From: an uncultured Lachnospiraceae bacterium
Lineage (GTDB): Bacteria; Bacillota; Clostridia; Lachnospirales; Lachnospiraceae
Assembly (NCBI GenBank): GCA_900318375.1
Contig: ONKG01000008.1
Location: 1-57,470, forward strand
Direction: 5' to 3'
DNA: 57,470 nt
A program made the translations under genes and the position numbers. Positions 41,824-50,602 of this stretch are shown here, one piece after another (position 1 is the stretch's first letter; every line of letters starts with the position of its first letter). The notes under the pieces are model-generated. The model saw only the letters and a program-made list of their open reading frames with translations. It made no database searches and was not told where the DNA came from.

Positions 41824-42711
41824 ATGCTGCTGGATGCGAAAATTCTGTCGCTTTTGAAAGTGGTGGAGACTGGCAACTATACACTTGCAGGGAAAGAACT
41901 GAATCTGACACAGCCCGCGATCAGCCAGCATATACGGGCAATCGAAACGGAGTTCCATATCCATGTTTTTGAACGTGTGGGCAAGAAACTGATCCTCACC
42001 AGGGAGGGGGAAATCCTTGTGCGCTACTGCAGGCGCATGCAGGCTCTCTACAACAACCTGAGCAGGGATCTGCAGAGCGGGGCAGACCGGGTTCTGTCTC
42101 TGAATATCGGAATCACCCATACCATGGAGAGCAACCGGATCTCTGAGGCGCTGGCAATTTATGCCAGCACCCACAAGGGAATAACCATTACGCTTATTAC
42201 GGATACCCAGTGCGGCCTTAGAGAGAGGCTCAAGAATTATGAGCTGGATTTCGCCATCATAGACGGCAAATTCACAGACAGTTCACTCTCCAATAAGCTG
42301 CTGGATATGGACAGCCTCATGCTGATCGTTTCACCCGATCATCCTTATGCAGGGCGGGAATATGTCACGATCGATGATATCCGCTCAGAAAATCTTATCC
42401 TGCGGCTCCCCAATTCCGGAACCCGGGATCTTTTCCGCGCGTCCATGGAGAGCAAGGGACTGAAGGTGGATGAAATGAACGTGATCCTTGAAGTGGAAAA
42501 TATAGCCACGATCAAGGATCTGGTCCGGCACGGATACGGTGTCTCTGTCCTTGCAAAGAGTGCCTGCCTGGATGAACTGCGAAAGAAAAAGCTTGTCGCG
42601 CTGCCCTTTGAGAATCTCAATATGGTACGCGAGATCAATTTCGTTTATCCTCAAAAAGGAACGGACGGGAAAATCATGGAGGAGATCACAAAGATCTACA
42701 ACGACATGTAA
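41824..42711 (+). CDS. LysR-family transcriptional regulator
   Basis: The 295-residue protein has an N-terminal winged HTH (about 3-62; ETGNYTLAGKELNLTQPAIS, QHIRAIE) and a LysR substrate-binding domain (about 90-290). GGGGGAGAGGAGG precedes the ATG. It is convergent with thiE. Its inducer and targets are unknown; the AT-rich region upstream, with TNA-type dyads, is the likely site of self-regulation. Confidence 0.88.
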   Translation: MLLDAKILSLLKVVETGNYTLAGKELNLTQPAISQHIRAIETEFHIHVFERVGKKLILTREGEILVRYCRRMQALYNNLSRDLQSGADRVLSLNIGITHTMESNRISEALAIYASTHKGITITLITDTQCGLRERLKNYELDFAIIDGKFTDSSLSNKLLDMDSLMLIVSPDHPYAGREYVTIDDIRSENLILRLPNSGTRDLFRASMESKGLKVDEMNVILEVENIATIKDLVRHGYGVSVLAKSACLDELRKKKLVALPFENLNMVREINFVYPQKGTDGKIMEEITKIYNDM

Positions 42712-42732
42712 GATCTGCCCATCGGCCCGATT

Positions 42733-43326
42733 TTATGCCTCCGATTCGGAGCCTGAGTATTTCATATAGCCGGACATCATGCATCCGCCCCTGGCGCCGG
42801 CTGCAATGACAGCTTCGATGTTTGATTCTTTGATGCCTCCGATGGCGTAGACGGGTAGGGGACAGGCGGAACAGATCTCGCTTACAAACGAGAGGCCTTT
42901 CCCGCGGAGGCCTTTTTTGCATGCAGTCTCAAAAATGGTGCCGAGGATGATCCGGTCCGCGCCCAGGGCGACAGCCTGCCGCATGTCCTCCATGCTGTGG
43001 CTGCTGGTGCTGACGCATGCAAATCCGTCGGGGCGGGCTCCCAGGGCAGCCAGGGCGGGGAGAGGCAGGTGGAGATTTCTGCAGCCGATCTCTCTTGCGA
43101 TCTCGATCCTGGAATGGACGAAAAACGGGACCTTTACATCTGCTTCTTTCCCGCAGATGGCCTGCACCTTCCGGGCGAGGAGCAGATACTCCTCATCCGG
43201 AAGATCCCGTTCCCGAAGAATCAGAGAATGGGGATGGAGAGATGTGATTTTTTTGATTTGTGTCAGAAAATCTCCGCTGCAAAGACTACGGTCTGTGACC
43301 GCGATCAGATTATCATATAGATGCAT
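42733..43326 (-). CDS. thiE: Thiamine phosphate synthase-like protein (ThiE/TenI family)
   Basis: The 197-residue protein shows the TIM-barrel blocks of the family: ITSLHPHSLILRERDLP, a His-Leu-Pro segment (LHLPLPAL), VSTSSHSMEDM, GADRIILGTIFET and VYAIGGIKESN (phosphate-binding loop). It is last in the thi cluster and its upstream neighbour is thiH, so coupling of HMP pyrophosphate with thiazole phosphate is the likely role. The PGLG-type loop usual in ThiE is not seen, so a TenI-like variant cannot be excluded. Confidence 0.75.
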   Translation of the reverse strand: MHLYDNLIAVTDRSLCSGDFLTQIKKITSLHPHSLILRERDLPDEEYLLLARKVQAICGKEADVKVPFFVHSRIEIAREIGCRNLHLPLPALAALGARPDGFACVSTSSHSMEDMRQAVALGADRIILGTIFETACKKGLRGKGLSFVSEICSACPLPVYAIGGIKESNIEAVIAAGARGGCMMSGYMKYSGSESEA

Positions 43327-43375
43327 GGCGTATTACCTTTTTGCGGGAGCAAGGGACATGGGGACATGGGGCAGG

Positions 43376-43445
43376 GGGACGCTCTTTTTGTATCTGTCCC
43401 TCTGTATCAAGTAACGGGACATGGGGACAGAAACAAAAGGACCGT
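43376..43445. repeat. GGGACGGT-group palindrome between thiE and thiH
   Basis: The left arm starts GGGGGACGCTCTTTTTG and the right arm ends GGGGACAGAAACAAAAGGAC. The arms pair imperfectly over about 28 bp. It is close in sequence to 44861-44939 and 47124-47153. Confidence 0.75.
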
Positions 43446-43489
43446 GTACAATGCCGCCCAAACCCATGCCCAATGTCCATTTCCGATGT

Positions 43490-44842
43490 TCAGACATAAA
43501 TATAATCGTTGAGAACGGGCTGCAGGCCGCCCTGCTCCATATCTTCGTACATTCTTGCAAAGGAACGATTGTCGCTGATTTCAAACTGCTCGTCACCTAC
43601 ATCGTCGGAAGCGGGATCGGCACTCAAACCATCCGCAGACGGATCCTCAAATTCCACGTGATGATCAGCGGATTCGGATCGTGCCTCAAAGGTCCCTTCC
43701 TCTTTCTGCTTGTCGTATTTTTCTTCGTGGTCCCCGATACCGGTGGAGACGCCTGCGGAGACCTTGGTGGCGCAGATCTTGGCGATGCCGTTGCGGAAAG
43801 CGGCGCTCTCACGGCTGGATACGGTGATTCCGGCGAAAGGCAGGAAGATCCGGTAGGCACAGAGCACCTGACAGAGCTGGCGCTCGCCGACGTCACGGGG
43901 ACTGATCTTGTCATTGTTGACGATGGGACGAAGGCGGGGGCAGCTTAGCGAGATCTCGGCGTGGGGATACTTGCGGTTCATGAAATAAGCATGGAGCCCT
44001 GTAGCAAGCGCATCCCTGCGGTAATCAGCCAGACCCAGCAGGGCGGAGAAGGCCACCCCGCGCATGCCGCCCATCAGGGCGCGCTCCTGAGCGTCGAATC
44101 TATAGGGCCATACACGTTTGTGGCCCATCAGGTGCAGTGTCTCGTACTTGTCGGTGTCGTAGGTCTCCTGGAAGACGGTCACGTAATCGACACCGCACTC
44201 GTGTAAATATTTATATTCGTCAACGTTGACAGGGTAAATCTCTATGCCGATGTTACGGAAATACTTGCGCGCGATCTTGACTGCCTCGCCGATGTATTCG
44301 ATATCGGAGTATTTGCGGCTCTCGCCGGTCAGTAAGAGGATCTCCTCCATGCCGGTCTCGGCGATGACCTTCATCTCGTGCTCGATTTCCTCGAAGGTGA
44401 GCTTCTTGCGGCGGATCTTGTTGTAGCAGTTGAAGCCGCAGTAGATGCAGTAGTTCTGGCAGTAATTGGCAATATAAATGGGAGTAAAAATATACACGGT
44501 ATTGCCGAAGTGGTTTTTGGTCAGAAGCTCTGCTTTGCGCGCCATCTGTTCCAGAAAGGGGGCGGCAGCGGGGGAGAGCAGTGCCTTGAAGTCCTCAATG
44601 GAGCAGCTTTCCTTACTCAGGGCGCGCATGACTTCCTTTGCTGTGTAAAGAGAAGGGTCGTAGTCATCCATCAGTGCAAGGACCTTATCTTTGATGTCGG
44701 AATCGATGATCTCCATCCCCGGCATGTACTCCATATGATTCGTGCGGAAAGAGGGATCCTGCTCGAGACGGTGTTTTCTGGCAAGTGCTTCAGGGGGCAG
44801 TGTGTCGCTGTCCACAAAATAGACCTGGTTTTCTTCATTCAT
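43490..44842 (-). CDS. thiH: 2-iminoacetate synthase (radical SAM)
   Basis: The 450-residue protein starts at ATG 44842 after AGAGGT; the longer open frame runs into a palindromic repeat and is not used. The radical-SAM cluster motif is NYCQNYCIYCGF (CxxxCxxC), followed by ILLLTGESRKYS and the C-terminal BATS-type region. It cleaves tyrosine to give dehydroglycine for the thiazole ring. A Glu/Asp-rich insert (about 370-415) near the C-terminus is unusual. It lies between thiG and thiE in the thi cluster. Confidence 0.9.
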   Translation of the reverse strand: MNEENQVYFVDSDTLPPEALARKHRLEQDPSFRTNHMEYMPGMEIIDSDIKDKVLALMDDYDPSLYTAKEVMRALSKESCSIEDFKALLSPAAAPFLEQMARKAELLTKNHFGNTVYIFTPIYIANYCQNYCIYCGFNCYNKIRRKKLTFEEIEHEMKVIAETGMEEILLLTGESRKYSDIEYIGEAVKIARKYFRNIGIEIYPVNVDEYKYLHECGVDYVTVFQETYDTDKYETLHLMGHKRVWPYRFDAQERALMGGMRGVAFSALLGLADYRRDALATGLHAYFMNRKYPHAEISLSCPRLRPIVNNDKISPRDVGERQLCQVLCAYRIFLPFAGITVSSRESAAFRNGIAKICATKVSAGVSTGIGDHEEKYDKQKEEGTFEARSESADHHVEFEDPSADGLSADPASDDVGDEQFEISDNRSFARMYEDMEQGGLQPVLNDYIYV

Positions 44843-44860
44843 GATGTTGATACCTCTTTT

Positions 44861-44939
44861 TGGGGGGACGGTCCTTTTGCTTCTGTCCCCCTGTCTCGAT
44901 GCTCGATACATGGGGACAGAAACAAAAGGACCATCCCCA
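44861..44939. repeat. GGGACGGT-group palindrome between thiG and thiH
   Basis: The left arm contains GGGGGGACGGTCCTTTTGCT and the right arm GGGGACAGAAACAAAAGGAC. Arms of about 30 bp surround a 15-bp centre. It directly precedes the thiH ribosome site and could form a large stem in the operon mRNA. Confidence 0.85.
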
Positions 44940-44952
44940 AATGACTCAATGA

Positions 44953-45723
44953 TTAATTACCGCCCAGGAAGCCTGTGAGCGGGTCGGAAGCGCTGCCGCC
45001 GCGGGCAAGGACACGGCCCATGCCGGTCAGATAAGCTTTGCGGCCGGCTTCGATGGCAAGACGGAAAGCTTCCGCCATGGCGGGAACATCGCCGGCAGTG
45101 GCTATGGCAGTGTTTGCCATGATGGCAGCGGCGCCCATTTCCATGGCCTCACAGGCCTGGGAGGGCTTTCCGATACCGGCATCCACTATGATGGGAAGAT
45201 CGATCTCGTCGATCAGGACCTGGATCATTGCTTTTGTGGCAAGTCCCTTGTTGCTGCCGATCGGGGCTGCGAGAGGCATGACAGCTGCCGCACCGGCATT
45301 CTGCAGGTCGCGGGCAACATTGAGGTCCGGATTCATATAAGGGAGGACGATGAAGCCTTCCTTTGCCAGGACTTCCGTTGCCTTGATGGTCTCGTAGTTG
45401 TCGGGGAAGAGATATTTTGCGTCGTGCATGATCTCAACTTTTACGAAATCGCCGCAGCCCATGGCGCGGGAGAGACGCGCAATACGGACCGCCTCCTCTG
45501 CGTTGCGTGCGCCGGAGGTGTTTGGAAGGAGTGTGACACCCTCCGGGATAAAGTCCAGTATATTTTCCTTTTCTTGGGTGTTTGCCCTGCGGAGAGCCAG
45601 GGTGATGATCTGTGCGCCGCCCTGTTCGACTGCCGCCTTGATCAGCTTCAGATTGTATTTGCCGGAGCCGAGGATGAAACGGCTCTGAAATTCATGTCCG
45701 CCCAGAACGAGTGTATCTGCCAT
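44953..45723 (-). CDS. thiG: Thiazole synthase
   Basis: The 256-residue protein is full length for ThiG. It starts [20 protein letters not shown] and has [34 protein letters not shown] (catalytic Lys), [25 protein letters not shown] and AIMANTAIA: near-canonical blocks. It builds the thiazole phosphate ring from deoxyxylulose phosphate, dehydroglycine and ThiS thiocarboxylate. It sits after thiF in the cluster. Confidence 0.95.
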   Translation of the reverse strand: MADTLVLGGHEFQSRFILGSGKYNLKLIKAAVEQGGAQIITLALRRANTQEKENILDFIPEGVTLLPNTSGARNAEEAVRIARLSRAMGCGDFVKVEIMHDAKYLFPDNYETIKATEVLAKEGFIVLPYMNPDLNVARDLQNAGAAAVMPLAAPIGSNKGLATKAMIQVLIDEIDLPIIVDAGIGKPSQACEAMEMGAAAIMANTAIATAGDVPAMAEAFRLAIEAGRKAYLTGMGRVLARGGSASDPLTGFLGGN

Positions 45724-45744
45724 GTTAATACCGCCTTTCTTTAT

Positions 45745-45812
45745 GTAAGCTATTTATGTTATTCATTTATGTTAGTCATTTATGCAAGTCATTTATGCAA
45801 GTCATGCATGTA
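45745..45812 (-). repeat. 13-bp tandem repeats between thiF and thiG
   Basis: About five copies of a CATAAATGACTTG-like unit on the minus strand fill the 100-bp gap. They end just before the thiG ribosome site. Confidence 0.75.
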
Positions 45813-45823
45813 GGAGATGTATT

Positions 45824-46501
45824 TCAGCTTTCACCGACGATCAGCTGCAGGACTTTGTTTGCCTGGTGCCCTGCGCAGATGGCGACACGGGGAGCCATGA
45901 GTCCCGCACCGGGTGCGCTCTCCGTCGTATCGTCCCCGCAGACATAGAGCCTTCGGAGCTTCTGCTGTGTCCGGATGTCGTTTGCGTCCCCCAGACCCGC
46001 CATGCCGTTTCCGGAGACCACGATGGTATCCGGGCATTGCGAGAGGAGAGAGCCGACCAGCATGGCTTTCTGGTCCGGCCGGTCAAAGGCCTCGCACACG
46101 ATAGGCCAGCCGCCAAAGAGCTCCAGGACGTTTTCCGAAGTCACCCTGATCTGCCGTGTCTGTATATCCAGCCAGGGGTTGATCTGCATTAGAATGTCAT
46201 GCAGTGCCTGTGTCTTGGGCATGCCCAGATGGGGAATCATATACATCTGCCGGTTGAGGTTGGTGACGTCCACAAGGTCAAAATCGACCAGGAAGAGATG
46301 ACCCACGCCGGACCTGGCCAGGCTGACCGCAATGTTGGATCCCAGGCCTCCAAGTCCCGCGACAGCGACCGAGGCCTTTTGCAGTTTTTCCTTCATCCAG
46401 ACAGGAAAGCGTTCGTCAAAGGCACGGTCCAGTTCTTCTTTCGTGATAGGGGGACTGTTTTTTTCGATTTCCGGATTTTCTGCTTTCTGCATATGGATCA
46501 T
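45824..46501 (-). CDS. thiF: ThiS adenylyltransferase-like (E1-like) protein
   Basis: The 225-residue protein is a compact E1-like enzyme. It has the nucleotide loop VAGLGGLGSNIA, FLVDFDLVDVTNLNRQMY (Arg and Asp for ATP/Mg), and ICAGHQANKVLQLI near the end. It activates the C-terminus of ThiS by adenylation. The CxxC zinc pairs of the longer ThiF/MoeB type are absent, as in the short clostridial ThiF. Only 5 bp separate it from thiS. Confidence 0.88.
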   Translation of the reverse strand: MIHMQKAENPEIEKNSPPITKEELDRAFDERFPVWMKEKLQKASVAVAGLGGLGSNIAVSLARSGVGHLFLVDFDLVDVTNLNRQMYMIPHLGMPKTQALHDILMQINPWLDIQTRQIRVTSENVLELFGGWPIVCEAFDRPDQKAMLVGSLLSQCPDTIVVSGNGMAGLGDANDIRTQQKLRRLYVCGDDTTESAPGAGLMAPRVAICAGHQANKVLQLIVGES

Positions 46502-46506
46502 ATGGG

Positions 46507-46701
46507 TCAGCCCCCTCCTACAAAGCGGAGGACCTCCACGCTGTCTCCGTCCTCCAGAAGAGTACTGTTCAGAGACTCGCGGGGGATGATTTCCAGATTT
46601 TTTTCCACCACAACTCTTTCCGGGGTGTAGCCCGCCTGCTGCAGATAGGCAAGGATCGTCATGCCGGCAGCCTGCTCCTGCTTTCCGTTGATCGTGACCA
46701 T
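46507..46701 (-). CDS. thiS: Sulfur carrier protein ThiS
   Basis: The 64-residue ubiquitin-like protein starts at ATG 46701 after GAGGT; a 10-residue in-frame extension exists but lacks a ribosome site. The body (TILAYLQQAGY, VVVEKNLEIIPRESL, LEDGDSVEVLRFVGGG) is canonical and ends with the Gly-Gly that is thiocarboxylated. First gene of the cluster behind the TPP riboswitch. Confidence 0.92.
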   Translation of the reverse strand: MVTINGKQEQAAGMTILAYLQQAGYTPERVVVEKNLEIIPRESLNSTLLEDGDSVEVLRFVGGG

Positions 46702-46757
46702 TGATACCTCACTTTCTTTTCCTGGTGTCAATTGTTTTCACAAAAACATGCATACAA

Positions 46758-46789
46758 AAAGGGACGCACGTCTGCCCGTGCGTCCCTTT
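46758..46789 (-). terminator. Second hairpin terminator in the thi leader
   Basis: AAAGGGACGCACG pairs with CGTGCGTCCCTTT (13 bp, 6-nt loop), followed on the minus strand by TTTTT. It stands 55 nt before thiS. Confidence 0.85.
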
Positions 46790-46937
46790 GAATCCTTCGA
46801 TATAGGTGCGCGGACAGTGAATGCGGCCGCATGGATATGCAGTAAATGCATACTGCCCATGAAACCCCTTTTCATATATGCTGTCAGCGCCTTGGTTGTA
46901 ATGACGGCAGAGAGTGGTGCCCCCGGTCTGCCGGTAG

Positions 46938-46971
46938 AAAAAGGAACGGTACCCGCCAACGACAGGTACCG
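46938..46971 (-). terminator. Terminator directly after the TPP aptamer
   Basis: On the minus strand CGGTACC and GGTACCG form a 7-bp stem with an 11-nt loop, then TTCCTTTTT. It is placed as the expression platform of the riboswitch. Confidence 0.8.
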
Positions 46972-46985
46972 CAAAAAATCTTACG

Positions 46986-47074
46986 CTATTTCCCTACGTT
47001 GGCATTATCCAAATCAGGTTCCGGGTCTGGACGATACAGTCCACTCTCAGCCGGCTGCAAGCCAGCTCCCCTTT
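46986..47074 (-). promoter_or_regulatory. TPP riboswitch aptamer (thi-box)
   Basis: On the minus strand the conserved blocks appear in order: GGGGAGCTGGC, CCGGCTGAGAGTGG, GACCCGGAACCTGA, TTTGGATAATGCCAACG and TAGGGAA. These are the THI-element CTGAGA, ACCTGA and GGATAATGCC signatures. With the terminators downstream it should shut off thiSFGHE when thiamine pyrophosphate is plentiful. Confidence 0.97.
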
Positions 47075-47090
47075 TTCTTTCTCTTTCAGC

Positions 47091-47119
47091 ATTGTAAAAC
47101 TTTCAGGGATATGTGTCAA
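47091..47119 (-). promoter_or_regulatory. Promoter of the thi operon
   Basis: TTGACA (47119-47114), a 17-bp spacer and TACAAT (47096-47091) form a near-consensus sigma-A promoter. Transcription would start about 10 nt before the TPP aptamer. Confidence 0.85.
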
Positions 47120-47123
47120 GACA

Positions 47124-47153
47124 GAGGGGGACGGAAACAAAAGGACCGTCCCC
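47124..47153. repeat. GGGACGGT-group short hairpin upstream of the thi promoter
   Basis: GGGGACGG and CCGTCCCC form an 8-bp stem around AAACAAAAGGA. It looks like a reduced copy of the palindromes at 43376 and 44861. Confidence 0.75.
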
Positions 47154-47296
47154 TAATTTGCCGGGTTTATGTTATGATAAAAGGTAAGCCGGAGATTTGA
47201 AAACAGTCGGCGGATTTTGTGACTTTATTAGATTTGTGTGATCCATTACACGAATCATTCATAAAACGAATCATTCATAACAGTACAGGTGGAATC

Positions 47297-47791
47297 ATGC
47301 AGGATTTTTATTATAAAAGAGTGGAGGACGGCACTTATTGCGTCACAGGATATGAAGGAGATGAGCAGGATGTGGTGATCCCTGAGGACAGGGTCATCAC
47401 GATGGTGTACGACAAGGTCTTCCGCGGACATTCCGAGATCCGTTCCATCCATATCCCGGACACAGTGACGGACCTGGGGGAGTTTGTCTTTGACGGCTGT
47501 GTAAACCTCAGGCATCTTGTGCTGCCGGCAAATCTGAAAACACTCTGGGGCTATACCTTTATCCGCTGCGGAATCGAGGAGATCGTACTGCCGGACGGAC
47601 TTCGCATCATACCGCCCTTCGCCTTCAAAGAGTGTAAAAATCTTCGGAGAGTTGTGTGCGGAAGAAGGATGGAAAAAATCCATGCCTGGGCTTTCGCGGG
47701 ATGTGAACAGCTTTCCAAAGAGGGACTGATACACGCTCCCGGAGTGGAGATCAGTCCTCAGGCCTTTGAGACGAAAATCCTGAACACATGA
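47297..47791 (+). CDS. BspA-type leucine-rich repeat protein
   Basis: The 164-residue protein starts at ATG 47297 (AGGTGGA upstream). It has LRR_5/BspA-type repeats of about 22-23 residues: VIPEDRVITMVYDKVFRGH, SIHIPDTVTDLGEFVFDGC, HLVLPANLKTLWGYTFIRC, EIVLPDGLRIIPPFAFKEC and so on. No signal peptide, so it is probably cytosolic. BspA-type repeats mediate protein binding; its partner is unknown. Upstream, CGAATCATTCATAA is duplicated. Confidence 0.8.
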   Translation: MQDFYYKRVEDGTYCVTGYEGDEQDVVIPEDRVITMVYDKVFRGHSEIRSIHIPDTVTDLGEFVFDGCVNLRHLVLPANLKTLWGYTFIRCGIEEIVLPDGLRIIPPFAFKECKNLRRVVCGRRMEKIHAWAFAGCEQLSKEGLIHAPGVEISPQAFETKILNT

Positions 47792-47892
47792 TTTCTGCAT
47801 TTGCTGCATCCGCTTTGCGAAAGAGAAAGACTGCGCAGCAGGAATCGGAAAAACCACATATGTTTTTGTCCTGAAAGAGAGGAGAATATATT

Positions 47893-48687
47893 ATGTCACA
47901 GTATCTCATCATACTATTGACAAGCTTCATTTTCAGTGCCTGCGGATTTTACATGTATATCTATTTTTTTTCATTGGGATACGGCTTTTCGATTGCCGCG
48001 ATCGGCGCAGTCATGCTCTTCATCTTCAGGGGCTCTCTCACCTGGGGAACTGCGCTGCAGTGTCTGCTCTTTATGGTCTACGGCATCCGTCTGGGCGGCT
48101 ATCTGCTCATCCGTGAGATGAAAAGTCCGGCCTATAAAAAAGTTCTCAACCCTGAGCTGACCCGCAGCCGGCAGATGGGTATGGTAACCAAGGTGTCCAT
48201 CTGGATCAGCTGTGCCCTGCTTTACACCCTGGAGGTCTCACCGGTCTTTTTCCGTCTGAAAAACGGGGACGGTACAAGCGGCACAGTCATCGCAGGACTG
48301 ATCATCATGGCCTTGGGCATCTGCCTGGAAATGGCTGCTGACCTGCAGAAATCCGCCGCCAAGAAAAAGAATCCATATCGCTTTGTGGATACCGGTCTTT
48401 ACCGGATCGTGCGCTGCCCCAACTATCTGGGCGAACTGCTTCTCTGGCTGGGTGTGCTGATCTCCGGGATCGGCTCCCTGCGCGGGATCCTGCAGTGGGG
48501 CGCTGCCTCATTCGGATTTATCCTGATCGTCTATATCATGTTCAGCGGTGCCCGCCGCCTGGAGATCCGCCAGGACCGCAACTACGCACTGGATCCTGAG
48601 TATTTGAAATATATTAAAACAGTTCCCATCCTTATTCCCTTCATTCCGCTCTACAGTGTGAAGAAATATTCTTTCCTTGTAGCATAG
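47893..48687 (+). CDS. DUF1295-type membrane protein (steroid-reductase/ICMT-like)
   Basis: The 264-residue protein has six to seven hydrophobic segments. The C-terminal part holds RFVDTGLYRIVRCPNYLGEL and RRLEIRQDRNYALDPEYLKY, the signature of DUF1295 and related steroid 5-alpha-reductase and isoprenylcysteine-methyltransferase-like proteins, which bind NADPH or SAM at the membrane face. Its substrate is unknown. The ribosome site (GAGAGGAG) is good. Confidence 0.8.
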   Translation: MSQYLIILLTSFIFSACGFYMYIYFFSLGYGFSIAAIGAVMLFIFRGSLTWGTALQCLLFMVYGIRLGGYLLIREMKSPAYKKVLNPELTRSRQMGMVTKVSIWISCALLYTLEVSPVFFRLKNGDGTSGTVIAGLIIMALGICLEMAADLQKSAAKKKNPYRFVDTGLYRIVRCPNYLGELLLWLGVLISGIGSLRGILQWGAASFGFILIVYIMFSGARRLEIRQDRNYALDPEYLKYIKTVPILIPFIPLYSVKKYSFLVA

Positions 48688-48812
48688 TTTTGTGAATGGC
48701 AGAATTTTGTGAACGTTTCGCTTTTGCGCATTGCATTCCGCATTGGCGATCATAAATGATCGGCCATGCATTTTTTACTGATCGGACACGCAAGTTCTTT
48801 ACCGGTGGAATA

Positions 48813-50543
48813 ATGAGAGCATTGAACCTTTATACCCTCACAAGAATCAATGACAGCGAGGCATTCTCGGGACTGGAGAATGCGCTTTCCGGGCGCCCGT
48901 GGCACAAAGCTTTCAGCAGCCATGAAGCGGCCTCTCTCTGCGCGCTTGTGAACGGGCTGGCAGACAGTTTCATGGCAGCAGGTACCGAAGGGACATCGAC
49001 GGAACAAATCCCTGCTCCCGGTGATGACTGGGTCTCTTTCTTCGATGGATTCTATTTTTCCTATACCATTGAACATATCAGCAAGGAATTTGATCTTCTC
49101 AAATTCTCCGCAAACGCGGACTGTGCCCTCAATATCGAACTCAAGAGCGAGGCGATAGAGGAGGACCGGATCCGGAAGCAGCTTGAGCAGAACCGTTACT
49201 ATTTGTCCCATGTTTCCAGGACGATTCTTTCCTACACTTATGTCATGGAGAGTAATTCTCTGTATTACCTCAATGATCACGGTTTCCTTCGGCAATGCCC
49301 TCTCAGCGAGCTTGCCGCGGCCATGCAGCGCCCTGTCCTGCAGACCTACGTAGAGGAAAATATAGGACAGTTTTTCCGGGCACAGGATTACCTGATCTCC
49401 CCGGTCAGAAACCCCGAAAAACTCCTGACCGGACGCTATTTTCTGACCAATCAGCAGTCAGAATTCCGCAGGCAGATCCTGGAGATCCTGCAGCTCTTTG
49501 AAGACGGATTCCCGGAAATACCTGACAGCAGGGAAAACGCAAAAGGAAGGCCGGAACAGGCGGAAAATCTGAAAAAAGCAGACGCGGCTGCAGGCAGAGA
49601 GGAATCAGGAACTGTCTCTTTATCTGAACCCCCTTATACGGTGGATACTGAAGAAAAGACCGGAGGGGCGCATTCCTCCGTCCCCATGATCTCTCTGACA
49701 GGAAATGCCGGCACCGGCAAAACATTGCTTCTATTTGACCTCGCCATTGAGATCTCCAGGAAGAAAAAAGTACTCTTTGTGCATGGCGGACCGCTCAGGG
49801 AGGGACACCGCATAATCGACAGCCGCCTGCACAAGGTCCACATCTTTTCCGGAACGGAATCTTCAGCCGAAGATATCGGCAGAAAACATGATTTCACGGA
49901 ATATGCCTGCATCCTTGTCGACGAGGCCAACCGTTTTGATTCCGCCCGCCTGGAAGCGCTTGTGAAAAAAGCCATCGAGTATGAAATTCCCTGTATTATT
50001 TCCTACGATCCTCACAGCATACTGGGGGCGATCCCCCTTATGGAAGACACAGAGGCTATGATCAGCCGCTATGAGACGCTCCGCCTGGAACTCTCCGGCA
50101 ATATCCGCATCAATCGACCGATCTTTTCCTTCCTGCGCACCCTGTTCCACCGCAAGGAATGGTCCGGCTCAGCGGATTACAGCTGTATCGATGTTCTTTA
50201 TGCCGCGGACAGGAAGGAGGAAAGAAGGCTTATTATTCACTACCTGGCGAACGGGTATGAACTCATTCGGTCGACACCGGAATCCTTCAGGTCCGGCGAG
50301 ATTATCAGCCAGGAATTCGAGAGAGTCCTGATGATTCTTGACAAGCGTTTTTATTATGACGAATCCATGCATTTATGTGCGGACGGCAGGAAGGGTGCCG
50401 CCATACCGCCTCTCTACGAAGGTCTTTCACGCGCCCGTGAAAAGCTTTGCCTGCTGATTACGGGAAATGAGACACTTTTCAGGCAGATCCTGGCGATCCG
50501 CACCCATTCGGATTCTGACCCGGAGTCATCACTTCACAAATAA
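48813..50543 (+). CDS. PD-(D/E)XK nuclease fused to a DUF2075-type SF1 helicase
   Basis: The 576-residue protein starts at ATG 48813 (GGTGGA upstream). The N-terminal part (about 70-230) has EFDLLKFSANADCALNIELKS (Asp94 and the Glu-x-Lys of NIELKS), fitting a PD-(D/E)XK or NERD-like nuclease. After a linker (about 240-285) the helicase begins: Walker A GNAGTGKT (297-304), VDEANRFD (near 369-376, Walker B), a motif like Q-E-F-E-R-V near 510 and GLSRAREKL (near 537-545, motif VI). DUF2075/Schlafen-type helicases fit best. Nuclease-helicase fusions often act in phage defence or DNA repair; both are possible here. Confidence 0.65.
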   Translation: MRALNLYTLTRINDSEAFSGLENALSGRPWHKAFSSHEAASLCALVNGLADSFMAAGTEGTSTEQIPAPGDDWVSFFDGFYFSYTIEHISKEFDLLKFSANADCALNIELKSEAIEEDRIRKQLEQNRYYLSHVSRTILSYTYVMESNSLYYLNDHGFLRQCPLSELAAAMQRPVLQTYVEENIGQFFRAQDYLISPVRNPEKLLTGRYFLTNQQSEFRRQILEILQLFEDGFPEIPDSRENAKGRPEQAENLKKADAAAGREESGTVSLSEPPYTVDTEEKTGGAHSSVPMISLTGNAGTGKTLLLFDLAIEISRKKKVLFVHGGPLREGHRIIDSRLHKVHIFSGTESSAEDIGRKHDFTEYACILVDEANRFDSARLEALVKKAIEYEIPCIISYDPHSILGAIPLMEDTEAMISRYETLRLELSGNIRINRPIFSFLRTLFHRKEWSGSADYSCIDVLYAADRKEERRLIIHYLANGYELIRSTPESFRSGEIISQEFERVLMILDKRFYYDESMHLCADGRKGAAIPPLYEGLSRAREKLCLLITGNETLFRQILAIRTHSDSDPESSLHK

Positions 50544-50602
50544 TGAAATAATCTGCCCGACAAGGCGGCAGCTCATGATATCGAATCGGAGGAAACAATC
50601 AT

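Noticed and set aside
43333-44911. Use of palindrome sequence as thiH or other coding N-terminus
   Set aside because: Arg/Lys/Ser-rich peptides such as GDRSKRTVP come from translating the GGGACGGT palindromes. AGAGGT and ATG 44842 give a normal ThiH start.
46738-46974. Open frame of 78 codons in the thi leader (minus strand)
   Set aside because: It lies between the TPP aptamer and thiS and includes terminator hairpins; there is no family signal.
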